From NCBI RefSeq assembly GCF_040270295.1, contig NZ_JBELOE010000067.1: a stretch of 64,000 nucleotides of DNA; one strand, written 5' to 3'. The notes beneath the pieces are model-generated. The model made no database searches, was not told the origin of the DNA, and saw only the letters and a program-made list of their open reading frames with translations. Positions within the stretch are counted from its first letter, which is position 1; each line of letters opens with the position of its first letter. Source of the DNA: Catenovulum sediminis. GTDB lineage: Bacteria > Pseudomonadota > Gammaproteobacteria > Enterobacterales > Alteromonadaceae. Made by a program: the position numbers and the translations under genes. Of the stretch, positions 33,943 to 42,243 are shown piece after piece.

Positions 33943-35454
33943 ATGAAGCCTATAAAAAACATTATAATTTTGGGTGGTGGCACAGCGGGTTGGCTGACCG
34001 CCGCCGTTATTGCATCTCATCATAAACTCAATGCACATTCAAACATTCAACTGACTTTAATAGAATCATCTGATATTCCAACCGTAGGTGTAGGTGAGGG
34101 CACTTGGCCAACCATGAAAAACACACTGCAATCGATTGGATTAAGCGAACAAGATTTTTTAAAAACCTGTCAGGCAACCTTTAAACAAGGCGGAAAATTT
34201 GTCGGCTGGGTGACGGGAAAAGACTTTTACCATCATCCGTTTACGGTTCCATTAGGATACGAACGTGTCGATATTGCACCTTATTTGGACGACGTACAAC
34301 AATTTGCAGATTTAGCTAACTATCAACAAGCCATTTGTGAAGCGGGGTTAGGTCCTAAAGTGCCAACCGATCCAGACTATAATGCAAAGTTAAATTATGC
34401 ATATCATTTAGACGCTGGCGCTTTTGCTGATCTGCTTAAACAGCACTGCCGAGACAAGCTAGGGGTTCACCATTTAATCAAAACAGTAAAATCGGTAACA
34501 CAAAGTGCGGACGGCTCAATAGACTCTCTTCTATTTACCGACGGCCAAGATATTTGTGGAGACTTGTTTATCGATTGTTCAGGTGCCGCAGCCGTGCTAA
34601 TTGGTAAAACCTTAGGTGTTAAAAAACACTCAACCAAAGATGTATTACTAAACGACTCAGCGTTAGCCATTCAGTTACCCTACGCCAGTCAAACAACTCC
34701 AATCGCCAGTATGACAATTGCTACAGCACAATCAGTCGGTTGGATATGGGACATAGGTTTACAAAAACGACGTGGTGTGGGTTATGTTTATGCATCTGAT
34801 TTTATTGATGATAACAAAGCACAAGAGGTATTAATGCAGTATGCCGAAAAAACACATAACAAAGCGCAACTTGCTGATCTTAAGGTAAAGAAAATTATCT
34901 TTGAGCCAGGTTATCGTAAAGAAATTTGGAAGAAAAACTGTGTTGCAGTAGGTATGGCTGCGGGTTTTGTAGAGCCTTTAGAAGCAACAGCAATCATGCT
35001 AGTAGAACAATCCGCTAAATATATTGCAGAAAACCTGCCAATAGATAGTGCCTCGATGACCGTGGTTAGCAAACGCTTTAATCAAAAAATGCAGTACCGT
35101 TGGCAACGTATTATCGACTTTTTAAAATTACATTACATGCTAACACAACGTAAAGAGCCCTACTGGAAAGCACAAGCAAAAGCCAGCAGTTTGCCTCAAT
35201 CGTTAAAAGATGACTTGTTAATATGGCAGTCCCGCGGGCCACAAGCATCAGACTTTGATTCTGCAATTGAACTCTTTCCCGCGGCCAGTTATCAGTATGT
35301 TTTGTATGGCATGGGTTTTAAACCCAATTACCAGCAGCATGCACATTTATATACAATGCAACAACAAGCCGATGCCATCATACAGCGCAATTTAAGCGTA
35401 AAAGAATCATTATTAAACTCCTTGCCAACCAATAGAGAGTATTTTCTAACTTAA
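33943..35454 (+). CDS. Tryptophan-halogenase-like flavoprotein
   Basis: The ATG at 33943 has AGGAG at the right distance and gives 503 residues. The FAD motif GGGTAGW and the second motif IPTVGVGEGTWPTM are clear. Lys81 in ATFKQGGKF aligns with the catalytic Lys of flavin-dependent halogenases. The WxWxIP signature is altered here to WIWDIG. These proteins are very common next to sugar TBDRs in marine Proteobacteria, where halogenation has not been shown, so the true reaction is unknown. It lies between a TBDR and SapC, the usual trio, and is co-directional with both. A related copy at 59794 keeps the intact WxWxIP signature. Confidence 0.82.
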   Translation: MKPIKNIIILGGGTAGWLTAAVIASHHKLNAHSNIQLTLIESSDIPTVGVGEGTWPTMKNTLQSIGLSEQDFLKTCQATFKQGGKFVGWVTGKDFYHHPFTVPLGYERVDIAPYLDDVQQFADLANYQQAICEAGLGPKVPTDPDYNAKLNYAYHLDAGAFADLLKQHCRDKLGVHHLIKTVKSVTQSADGSIDSLLFTDGQDICGDLFIDCSGAAAVLIGKTLGVKKHSTKDVLLNDSALAIQLPYASQTTPIASMTIATAQSVGWIWDIGLQKRRGVGYVYASDFIDDNKAQEVLMQYAEKTHNKAQLADLKVKKIIFEPGYRKEIWKKNCVAVGMAAGFVEPLEATAIMLVEQSAKYIAENLPIDSASMTVVSKRFNQKMQYRWQRIIDFLKLHYMLTQRKEPYWKAQAKASSLPQSLKDDLLIWQSRGPQASDFDSAIELFPAASYQYVLYGMGFKPNYQQHAHLYTMQQQADAIIQRNLSVKESLLNSLPTNREYFLT

Positions 35455-35470
35455 TAAGGCCGATTATTTG

Positions 35471-36205
35471 ATGAACACAGTCCTATTAAACAAACATGAA
35501 CATAAAAAATACTTAGCCGCTGCGCCTGTTATAGCAGCGGCTAACGAACAGGCTTGTAGCCTATTGCTTAGTGAAATCCCTAAAGCCGCCTGCTGCTGGC
35601 CAATATTTCTTTCTCGTACTAACGCACCGCGAGCCTTCGACATTAAATGTTTAATGTCTTTAGTGCCAGAGCAAAACTTATTTGTGAACAATTCAATTTG
35701 GACAGCGCCTTTTATGCCAACTTCACTAGCCGTGTATCCATTTGTTTTAAGCAAAGATGAACAGCAGAATTATGCACTTGCGATCCGTCCCTGTGCCAAC
35801 TCGATTTTTGAGCAGGGCGATACAGCACTGTTTAACGAATTAGGTCAGCCAAGTGTTGCGCAAAAACAAATTCAGCATAAGTTACAAGGTGTCTTAAATG
35901 AGTCTTTTGCATTAAAAGAATTTACACATCTTGTACAACAGATGGGCTTAACTAAAGAAATAAATGCCATTGTCCATTATTCAGACCAAAGTAAACAGGT
36001 ATTAGAAAGTTTAATCACAATTGATGAAGACAAACTGAGCAATCTGTCCGATGCTGATTTACTTAAGCTGCAGCGCGCGGGATATCTTTCACTAATCCAC
36101 GGAATTCTAAATTCTATATTCCAACTCAACGGGTTAATTTTAAAGCACAATCAAAATTACCCAAATGACCAAGTGCAAAAAATTGAATTGATGTTACCCG
36201 AATAA
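35471..36205 (+). CDS. SapC-family protein
   Basis: The 244-residue protein matches the SapC family named after a Campylobacter S-layer gene. Visible family features are the N-terminal YLAAAPVIAAANEQACSLL, WPIFLSR, ALYPFV-like LAVYPFVLSKDEQ, LALRP-like ALAIRPCANS, and GLINPL-like segments near the middle. No signal peptide is visible, so it is probably cytoplasmic. SapC proteins in Alteromonadales and Caulobacterales regularly accompany a TBDR and a halogenase-like protein; their role is not established. It starts 16 bp after the halogenase-like gene and is followed by a terminator, so it ends this transcription unit. Confidence 0.8.
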   Translation: MNTVLLNKHEHKKYLAAAPVIAAANEQACSLLLSEIPKAACCWPIFLSRTNAPRAFDIKCLMSLVPEQNLFVNNSIWTAPFMPTSLAVYPFVLSKDEQQNYALAIRPCANSIFEQGDTALFNELGQPSVAQKQIQHKLQGVLNESFALKEFTHLVQQMGLTKEINAIVHYSDQSKQVLESLITIDEDKLSNLSDADLLKLQRAGYLSLIHGILNSIFQLNGLILKHNQNYPNDQVQKIELMLPE

Positions 36206-36214
36206 CAAGAGTGC

Positions 36215-36242
36215 AACCCACCAGGTTAAATTCTGGTGGGTT
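36215..36242. terminator. Bidirectional terminator between sapC and the GH36 gene
   Basis: AACCCACCAG (36215-36224) pairs with CTGGTGGGTT (36233-36242). It lies between the convergent ends at 36205 and 36253. Confidence 0.8.
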
Positions 36243-36252
36243 AAGTCTGTGG

Positions 36253-38388
36253 TTATTTGACTTCGGTTAATTTAAATACAACTAGTGTTTCCGGTAACAT
36301 AATTGGTAATTGAATACCAAAATTAACTAAATGTTCTCCAGAGAATACTTGTCCGTTGAGTTGGCTTAAACCCGATTCACGATATTCGTCAAATTCAACT
36401 GGCCAAACCCGTTCAAGTTTATAATTTTTGCTTTCGGCTAAACCAGTAAAGAAATAACTTGGTGGCAATGCCCCTTTATATTCGTTTATAAGATTATGAG
36501 CATAAAGAGCTTCGGACTGATCTTTAGCCACAATACCAAAGTTTACAGCACAGTCTTGGCTGTCTAAACGAACCACGGTTCCACCGTGAATCAACTTGCG
36601 ATTTTTTTTGTGTAATGCAAAACCGTCACTCAAAACTTTAGCTTCGTGCTCGGTTAGCTCGCGAGGATCCATCTCCATCCCCATATGCCCGAACAAAGCA
36701 ACCCCAACTCGGGTTTCAATTTTGATATTACGGCCTGTGATATGGCAATCTCTCGGACCGACATGCGAGCCCATCACTTCGCTCGGAAAAAAGAACGAAC
36801 ACCCTTTTTGAATAGAAAGCCTGTCTAATGCGTCATTTGAATCAGACGTCCAAACTCTATCTGTATAGCGTAAAATGCCATAATCCACACGCGCGCCACC
36901 CGACGAGCAACTTTCAAATTCAACACTCGGAAAGCGTGCTCGCAAACTTTTAATTAACTCATATAATGCAAGCGTTTGTTTATGAACAGCAGGGTAACCT
37001 TGGGCATTATTTGCATGATTAATATCGCGATTCATATCCCATTTAATATATTTAATTTGTGGATAAGCAGTTAAAATTTCACTGATGGCTTTATCTAAAT
37101 ATTCAACAACTTCAGATCTGGTTAAGTCTAGGACGTACTGGTTTCTAAATGGAATTTGTTGGCAATTTTCAGCTTGCAGAATCCAATCTGGGTGTTGGCG
37201 ATATAAATCGCTATCTGGATTGACCATTTCAGGTTCAAACCAAATCCCAAACTCCATGCCATTATCATTAACAGTTTTTATCAAAGGCGCTAAACCTTGA
37301 GGATATATAGCTTTGTCGACGACCCAGTCACCTAAGCCCGCATCGTCACCTCGGCGTCCTTTAAACCAGCCATCGTCTAAAACAAATCGTTCGGCGCCTA
37401 GCTTAGCGGCTCTGTTTGCTAGATCGGCTAATGTTTCATAAGAATGGTCAAAATAGATCGCTTCCCAAGTATTATAGTGGACGGGTCTGAGTTTCTCAGT
37501 GGCATTATAAGTCAGTAAGTTCGCGCGAACATAAGTGTGGAAATTATTGGATAAGGTGCTTAAACCTTGTTTTGAATAGGATACGTACATTAAAGGTGTT
37601 TGGTAACACTCACCTGCCTTGAGTTTTACTTCGCCAGGGTGCAGTAACTCACCTAGCTGAACAAAATTTCTCCCGTCAGATAAACTTTCAACACGTGTTC
37701 TGTGATTACCACTCCAACCTAAATGAAAACCAAAACACTCGCCTTGTGTTTCATTTGTGTTTGAATTTGATAATACGACGCCTGGGAAATTATCATGTGA
37801 GGTTTTGCCTTTACGGTTTTCTTTTAAATATCCACCCATAAATCTTTGTAATTTGCTGCGGCGGAATTCATTGGCCCAACGTCCCTCAAACGAATGTATG
37901 GTATCAAAATGATCATGAAGTGGTACTGTGAGGGAGGCACACCAGTCTACCTCAATTATGTTATCTGACATATTGCAAACTTCAGTAGCTGCACTTAATA
38001 CGTTTGACTCATAATTTAGTGATATTTGATAGTTTAATTTTATTTTACGAACATTATCGAACATTGATATAGTGCAGTGGTTTTCGTTTTGTTGAATATC
38101 ATTAATTTCACCACTAAACATCCATGCGTTGCCGTCTGTTGACCTCAGCTCTAATCCGGGCGCGCCAATAAAACCATCACCATAACAAGGAGTGAGTGAT
38201 AATAAGGGTTCAATCTCTGGCGCGCATTTAGCTTCTTGTCTTTTCCCCAAAGCTAATAAAGGTTCGATAGAGCTAAGAGCAGAGAGCTTTTTTCCCCAAT
38301 AAATAATTCTGGGTTGTTTGTTTGTGCAATCAATAACGACCGATGTACTAATACTATCTAGTTGAACGAATGGACTGTGGCTCATCAT
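36253..38388 (-). CDS. Alpha-galactosidase, GH36, cytoplasmic
   Basis: Retaining alpha-galactosidase of 711 residues, the usual GH36 length. No signal peptide is present (MMSHSPFVQLDS), so it acts in the cytoplasm. The N-terminal beta-supersandwich covers about residues 1-320. The TIM barrel begins WEAIYFDHSYETLADLANRA, with FVLDDGWFKGRRGDD and FGIWFEPEMVNPDSDLYR. KWDMNRDIN holds the nucleophile Asp451, and WTSDSNDALDR holds the acid/base Asp516. A GGAGG ribosome site precedes two adjacent ATG codons (38388 or 38385). The gene is divergent from the GH42 gene, and the shared region contains GlpR-type half-sites. The substrate may be an alpha-galactosyl glycerol (floridoside) or a digalactosyl glycerol; this is inferred from the glycerol genes nearby. 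Confidence 0.92.
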   Translation of the reverse strand: MMSHSPFVQLDSISTSVVIDCTNKQPRIIYWGKKLSALSSIEPLLALGKRQEAKCAPEIEPLLSLTPCYGDGFIGAPGLELRSTDGNAWMFSGEINDIQQNENHCTISMFDNVRKIKLNYQISLNYESNVLSAATEVCNMSDNIIEVDWCASLTVPLHDHFDTIHSFEGRWANEFRRSKLQRFMGGYLKENRKGKTSHDNFPGVVLSNSNTNETQGECFGFHLGWSGNHRTRVESLSDGRNFVQLGELLHPGEVKLKAGECYQTPLMYVSYSKQGLSTLSNNFHTYVRANLLTYNATEKLRPVHYNTWEAIYFDHSYETLADLANRAAKLGAERFVLDDGWFKGRRGDDAGLGDWVVDKAIYPQGLAPLIKTVNDNGMEFGIWFEPEMVNPDSDLYRQHPDWILQAENCQQIPFRNQYVLDLTRSEVVEYLDKAISEILTAYPQIKYIKWDMNRDINHANNAQGYPAVHKQTLALYELIKSLRARFPSVEFESCSSGGARVDYGILRYTDRVWTSDSNDALDRLSIQKGCSFFFPSEVMGSHVGPRDCHITGRNIKIETRVGVALFGHMGMEMDPRELTEHEAKVLSDGFALHKKNRKLIHGGTVVRLDSQDCAVNFGIVAKDQSEALYAHNLINEYKGALPPSYFFTGLAESKNYKLERVWPVEFDEYRESGLSQLNGQVFSGEHLVNFGIQLPIMLPETLVVFKLTEVK

Positions 38389-38471
38389 TAGCCTCCTGAA
38401 TTTTAAATATATGTTAAACGTTTTCGAATTCTAACAATATTTTTTCACTTATCAAATTATTTATGGTTTTT

Positions 38472-38491
38472 TATGTTCTAAAATGTTCGTT
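38472..38491. promoter_or_regulatory. GlpR-type half-sites in the GH36/GH42 divergent promoter
   Basis: AATGTTCGTT at 38482-38491 fits the E. coli GlpR half-site WATGTTCGWT perfectly, and TATGTTCTAA directly before it (38472-38481) fits 8 of 10. A further GGTTCG lies at 38505-38510. The tandem half-sites are one helical turn apart. The region separates the start codons of GH36 (38388) and GH42 (38625). Confidence 0.55.
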
Positions 38492-38624
38492 GTGTTGATT
38501 TTTTGGTTCGAGTATGGGATATTGTGGGTATTGTTTATTACAATTTGTTTTCTTTTAATAAATTAAATTGTAACTATAGTTTAATTTTCTAGCTTAGCTA
38601 GTTAACTGAGTAGGTATCAAAATT

Positions 38625-40604
38625 ATGTTTGGAGTGTGTTATTACCCTGAACATTGGCCAGAAAGCATGTGGGCCGATGACGCAGCTGAAATGAAAAATC
38701 TGGGTATCGAGTGGGTCCGTATCGGTGATTTCTCATGGTCCAGAATTGAGCCTAAATCAGGCCAGTATGAATTTGATTGGATGGATAAAGCGATCGAAGT
38801 GCTAAGTTCTGCAGGTTTAAAAGTTATTATTTGTACACCAACGGCTACACCACCTAAGTGGCTAATTGATATACACCCAGATATTTTGCCTGTAGACATT
38901 AATACAGGAATGACTCGCGGCTTTGGTTCTCGTCGCCACTATGATTTTTCTAGTGAAGCGTATTTGCAAGCGGCTCTTAAGATAACGCAAGTAATGGTTA
39001 AAAGGTACGGCCATAACAATAAAGTTGCGGGTTGGCAAACTGATAATGAATTAGGCTGCCATGACACGACGCAAAGTGGATCTGCCAATGCTAAACATCA
39101 ATTTCAACGTTGGTTAAAAAACAAATATCAAAACATAGAAGCGTTAAATGAAGCTTGGGGCACGGTATTTTGGTCGATGGAATACAACAACTTTGAGCAA
39201 ATAGAGTTACCCTTATATGGGGTGACAGAAATGGGCTTATCTCATCAGTTGGATTACCGAAGATTTAGCTCAGACATGGCGATTCATTTTCATAACCAAA
39301 TGATTTCTGTTATTCGCGAGCATAGTGAAAACCAGTTTGTGACACACAATATGATCCCTATGTGTGACACACAAATTGATAATTTTCAACTTACTAAAGA
39401 TTTAGATTTTGTTGCGTACGACAGTTACCCATTGGGGCGAAATGCTGAGGTGTTGAATCCAACTACTTTTGACTCGCTGCGTAGTGGTGATCCTGATTTA
39501 AACGCTTATTTTCTTGAGCAAACCAGAGGGCTTAATCCTTTAGGTCGTTTTTGGATAATGGAGCAGCAGCCAGGCGTAGTCAATTGGGCTAACTATAATC
39601 CGTTACCAGCTAGAGGAATGGTTCGATTATGGACATGGGAAGCGTTCGCACATGGTGCTGAATGTGTTAGCTTTTTCCGTTGGCGTCAACTGCCTTTTGG
39701 TCAGGAACAGATGCATGCAGGGATTAAGATGGCAAACAATGAACCTTCTTTTTTCTATAATGAAATTGCATCGGTTATGGACGAAGTTATAAAGCATCCA
39801 GAGATATTACAGTCAAAGCCGAATAACAAAGTGGCACTTGTTACCGGGACTGAAAATCAATGGTTTTGTGAAATTGAAACTCAATCAACTATTTATAAAC
39901 ATTTGAAAACTGAATTTCAGTATTACAAAGTATTGCAACAACTCGGTATTGGTGTTGATTTTATTGATGAAAATTCAGATGTTAGCCAATATAAATTAGT
40001 GATTTGTCCGGCTTCAATTGCGCCAAGCGAAAGTTTTTATCAAAAGGTAAAAAGCAGTCAGGCTCATTTTGTTTTTGGGCCAAGATTTGCTAGTAAGACT
40101 AAAAACTTACACTTGCCTGCCAATATGCCGCCAGGACGTTTTTCAGATATTCTGGGTTATACTGTTATGACAGCAGATACCACTCCAACGGCGCAAACGC
40201 ATAATATTGAATATAAAGGCCAACGTTATTCGAGTCATACTTGGCGTGACATTACCCGTGTACATGAAGATAGCCCACTAAAAGCACTTGCTGCGATAGA
40301 TGGATTGAATACCCCCGCACTATTACAAGGACAAAACTTTACAGTTATTACAACTTTAAGTGATGATAACTTTCTTAAAACCGTTTTTACAGAGCTCGCA
40401 GATAAGTTGAATTTATCAGTTCATGAAGAAATTGCAGGCGTGAGGTATAAGCGTAAAGGTGAATATTTATTTGTATTAAATTATTCAAATGAATCGGTCC
40501 AGATAAAAGACTATTCAAAAGAGCAATTTTTGTTGGGGTCGGCATTTATTCCAGCACATGATTTAGCGGTCATTAAAGTGTCTAATACTGGGGAGATATC
40601 ATAA
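38625..40604 (+). CDS. Beta-galactosidase, GH42, cytoplasmic
   Basis: The 659-residue protein has all GH42 landmarks: MFGVCYYPEHWPESMWADDA at the very N-terminus, WVRIGDFSWSRIEP, CTPTATPPKWLIDIHPDILP, the acid/base Glu142 in WQTDNELGCHD and the nucleophile Glu313 in FWIMEQQPGVVNW. The A-domain TIM barrel, the B-domain (KVALVTGTENQWFCEI) and the C-domain complete the usual three-domain build. No signal peptide is present, so it is cytoplasmic. It overlaps the following symporter gene by one base (TAATG), which indicates translational coupling. Together with GH36 it would let the cell cleave both alpha- and beta-galactosides that arrive intact. Confidence 0.94.
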   Translation: MFGVCYYPEHWPESMWADDAAEMKNLGIEWVRIGDFSWSRIEPKSGQYEFDWMDKAIEVLSSAGLKVIICTPTATPPKWLIDIHPDILPVDINTGMTRGFGSRRHYDFSSEAYLQAALKITQVMVKRYGHNNKVAGWQTDNELGCHDTTQSGSANAKHQFQRWLKNKYQNIEALNEAWGTVFWSMEYNNFEQIELPLYGVTEMGLSHQLDYRRFSSDMAIHFHNQMISVIREHSENQFVTHNMIPMCDTQIDNFQLTKDLDFVAYDSYPLGRNAEVLNPTTFDSLRSGDPDLNAYFLEQTRGLNPLGRFWIMEQQPGVVNWANYNPLPARGMVRLWTWEAFAHGAECVSFFRWRQLPFGQEQMHAGIKMANNEPSFFYNEIASVMDEVIKHPEILQSKPNNKVALVTGTENQWFCEIETQSTIYKHLKTEFQYYKVLQQLGIGVDFIDENSDVSQYKLVICPASIAPSESFYQKVKSSQAHFVFGPRFASKTKNLHLPANMPPGRFSDILGYTVMTADTTPTAQTHNIEYKGQRYSSHTWRDITRVHEDSPLKALAAIDGLNTPALLQGQNFTVITTLSDDNFLKTVFTELADKLNLSVHEEIAGVRYKRKGEYLFVLNYSNESVQIKDYSKEQFLLGSAFIPAHDLAVIKVSNTGEIS

Positions 40605-42037
40605 TGTCTAATTCAATGCTGCAATTGAGTGTTTTTCTATTTATTACAGCTCTTATTGCCTTTTTAACTTACCTTAAATGTGCCGGCCATGGGCGCAGTG
40701 CTAAAGATTCAAATAAAGAATATTTTTTGGCTGGTGGAGGTTTATCTTGGACATTTATTGCCGGCTCTATCACCTTAACTAATCTGTCAACTGACCAACT
40801 AATCGGTATGAATGGTAACCAAATGGCGCTACTGGCGTGGTGGGAGTTTTCTGCTGTATTTGGCTTGGTTATTTTGGCAAAAATATTCTTACCTGTTTAT
40901 TATAAAAACGGTTGTACAACAACAACTGAGCTGTTAGAGAAACGATATAAAGATCGCCATATCCGCGCGGTTATTGGTGGTTTGTTTTTATTGGGAAATA
41001 TTTTTATCTTCTTGCCAGCTGTACTGTATACCGGTGCTTTGTTTATGCAATCTATGTTTGGGGTTGAGATTAGTTTACTAACACTCGCCATTGTATTTGC
41101 TGTTGTGGGTTCTGCTTATTCGATTTTTGGTGGTTTAAGAGCAGTTGCTGTATCAGACACTTATAGTGGAATTTTACTGTTGTCCATGGGGATGCTAGTC
41201 GTTTTTCTAGCATTGGGTGCAATTAATTGGGATTTTTCAGGTATTCCAAAAGAACGTCTGACGCTTATAGGTGACAATGATTCTCCTTTGCCTTGGCACG
41301 TATTGTTAACCGGTATGATCTTCATTCAAACATTTTACTGGAGCACAAACCAAACTATTACGCAACGAGCGATGGCAGCACCTAGCTTAAAAGAAGCGCA
41401 AAAAGGGGTGTTCGCTGCAGCGACTTTAAGATTAATGATTATTCCTCCTATGATTGTTATTCCAGGCATTGTTTCTTATAAATTATTTGGCGATGTCGGT
41501 GATGCTGCATATGGCATGATAGTCAATGATGTTTTGCCTGTTTGGCTTTCTGGTGCATTTGCTGCTGCGATTGCTGCTGCTGTATTATCCACTTTTAACA
41601 GTATATTAAATTCTTCAGCTGCATTATATGTGTGTGATTTGCATGAGAACTATTTAAACGCTAAACCAAATGTGGCTAAACTTAGTGGAATCGCGAGTGT
41701 CGTTTTTGTCATCATCGCAATTGCGTTAGTCCCGGTTTACGCCCGTGCTGAAAGTATTATTAATACTATTCAAGAGTTATATGGGTTGTTGAGCATGCCA
41801 ATCTTGTCCACCTTTATTGTCGGTTTGTTGTTCAAAAATGTGGATTCGAAAGCTGCAATAATTGCGGTTGTATCTGGTACTTTATTGTATGCAGCGTTTG
41901 TATTTGGTGTTAATGACAAACCGTTTCATTACATCCATATGATGTTTATTACATTGATATTTTCGGTTACGATTTCTCTTTTCGTTAATCGTTTTGTCTA
42001 TGGTAAACGAGCAATTTTAATTTTTAGAGAAAATTAA
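40604..42037 (+). CDS. Sodium:solute symporter (SSS family), likely galactoside importer
   Basis: The 477-residue inner-membrane protein has about 13 hydrophobic helices and SSS/SLC5 features: KEYFLAGGGLSWTFIAGSIT, LSTDQLIGMNGNQMALLAWW, VVGSAYSIFGGLRAVAVSDT, WSTNQTITQRAMAA (the sodium-galactose transporter signature region) and AAVLSTFNSILNSSAALYVC. It is translationally coupled to the GH42 gene. SSS members near GH42/GH36 genes generally import galactosides or monosaccharides with sodium, which suits a marine bacterium. It would supply the cytoplasmic GH36 and GH42 with intact substrate. Confidence 0.88.
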   Translation: MSNSMLQLSVFLFITALIAFLTYLKCAGHGRSAKDSNKEYFLAGGGLSWTFIAGSITLTNLSTDQLIGMNGNQMALLAWWEFSAVFGLVILAKIFLPVYYKNGCTTTTELLEKRYKDRHIRAVIGGLFLLGNIFIFLPAVLYTGALFMQSMFGVEISLLTLAIVFAVVGSAYSIFGGLRAVAVSDTYSGILLLSMGMLVVFLALGAINWDFSGIPKERLTLIGDNDSPLPWHVLLTGMIFIQTFYWSTNQTITQRAMAAPSLKEAQKGVFAAATLRLMIIPPMIVIPGIVSYKLFGDVGDAAYGMIVNDVLPVWLSGAFAAAIAAAVLSTFNSILNSSAALYVCDLHENYLNAKPNVAKLSGIASVVFVIIAIALVPVYARAESIINTIQELYGLLSMPILSTFIVGLLFKNVDSKAAIIAVVSGTLLYAAFVFGVNDKPFHYIHMMFITLIFSVTISLFVNRFVYGKRAILIFREN

Positions 42038-42144
42038 AAATCAGTTAGACGCAACTAAAAGAAACAGGCATCGCCAGTTTCTTTAAGTAGGACAAGTACT
42101 AATTAGCAAGGATGCTTCACTCTAGCATGCGACAAATGCGAAAA

Positions 42145-42174
42145 AAATCCCCACTAAATAATTAGCGGGGATTT
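42145..42174. terminator. Bidirectional terminator after the symporter gene
   Basis: AAATCCCC (42145-42152) pairs with GGGGATTT (42167-42174), with an inner CTAA/TTAG pair and A/T-rich flanks on both sides. It separates the convergent symporter and lipoprotein genes. Confidence 0.8.
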
Positions 42175-42243
42175 ATTGTATATAAAGCAAAAAATAGAAC
42201 TGCTTTCGGCAAAACTTGAATCAGTTATTTTTAGTTGCACTCC

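Noticed and set aside
33943..35454. Antibiotic or secondary-metabolite gene cluster because of halogenase-like genes
   Set aside because: No synthases, carriers or export genes are present; the neighbours are a sugar TBDR and SapC, the usual non-biosynthetic context.
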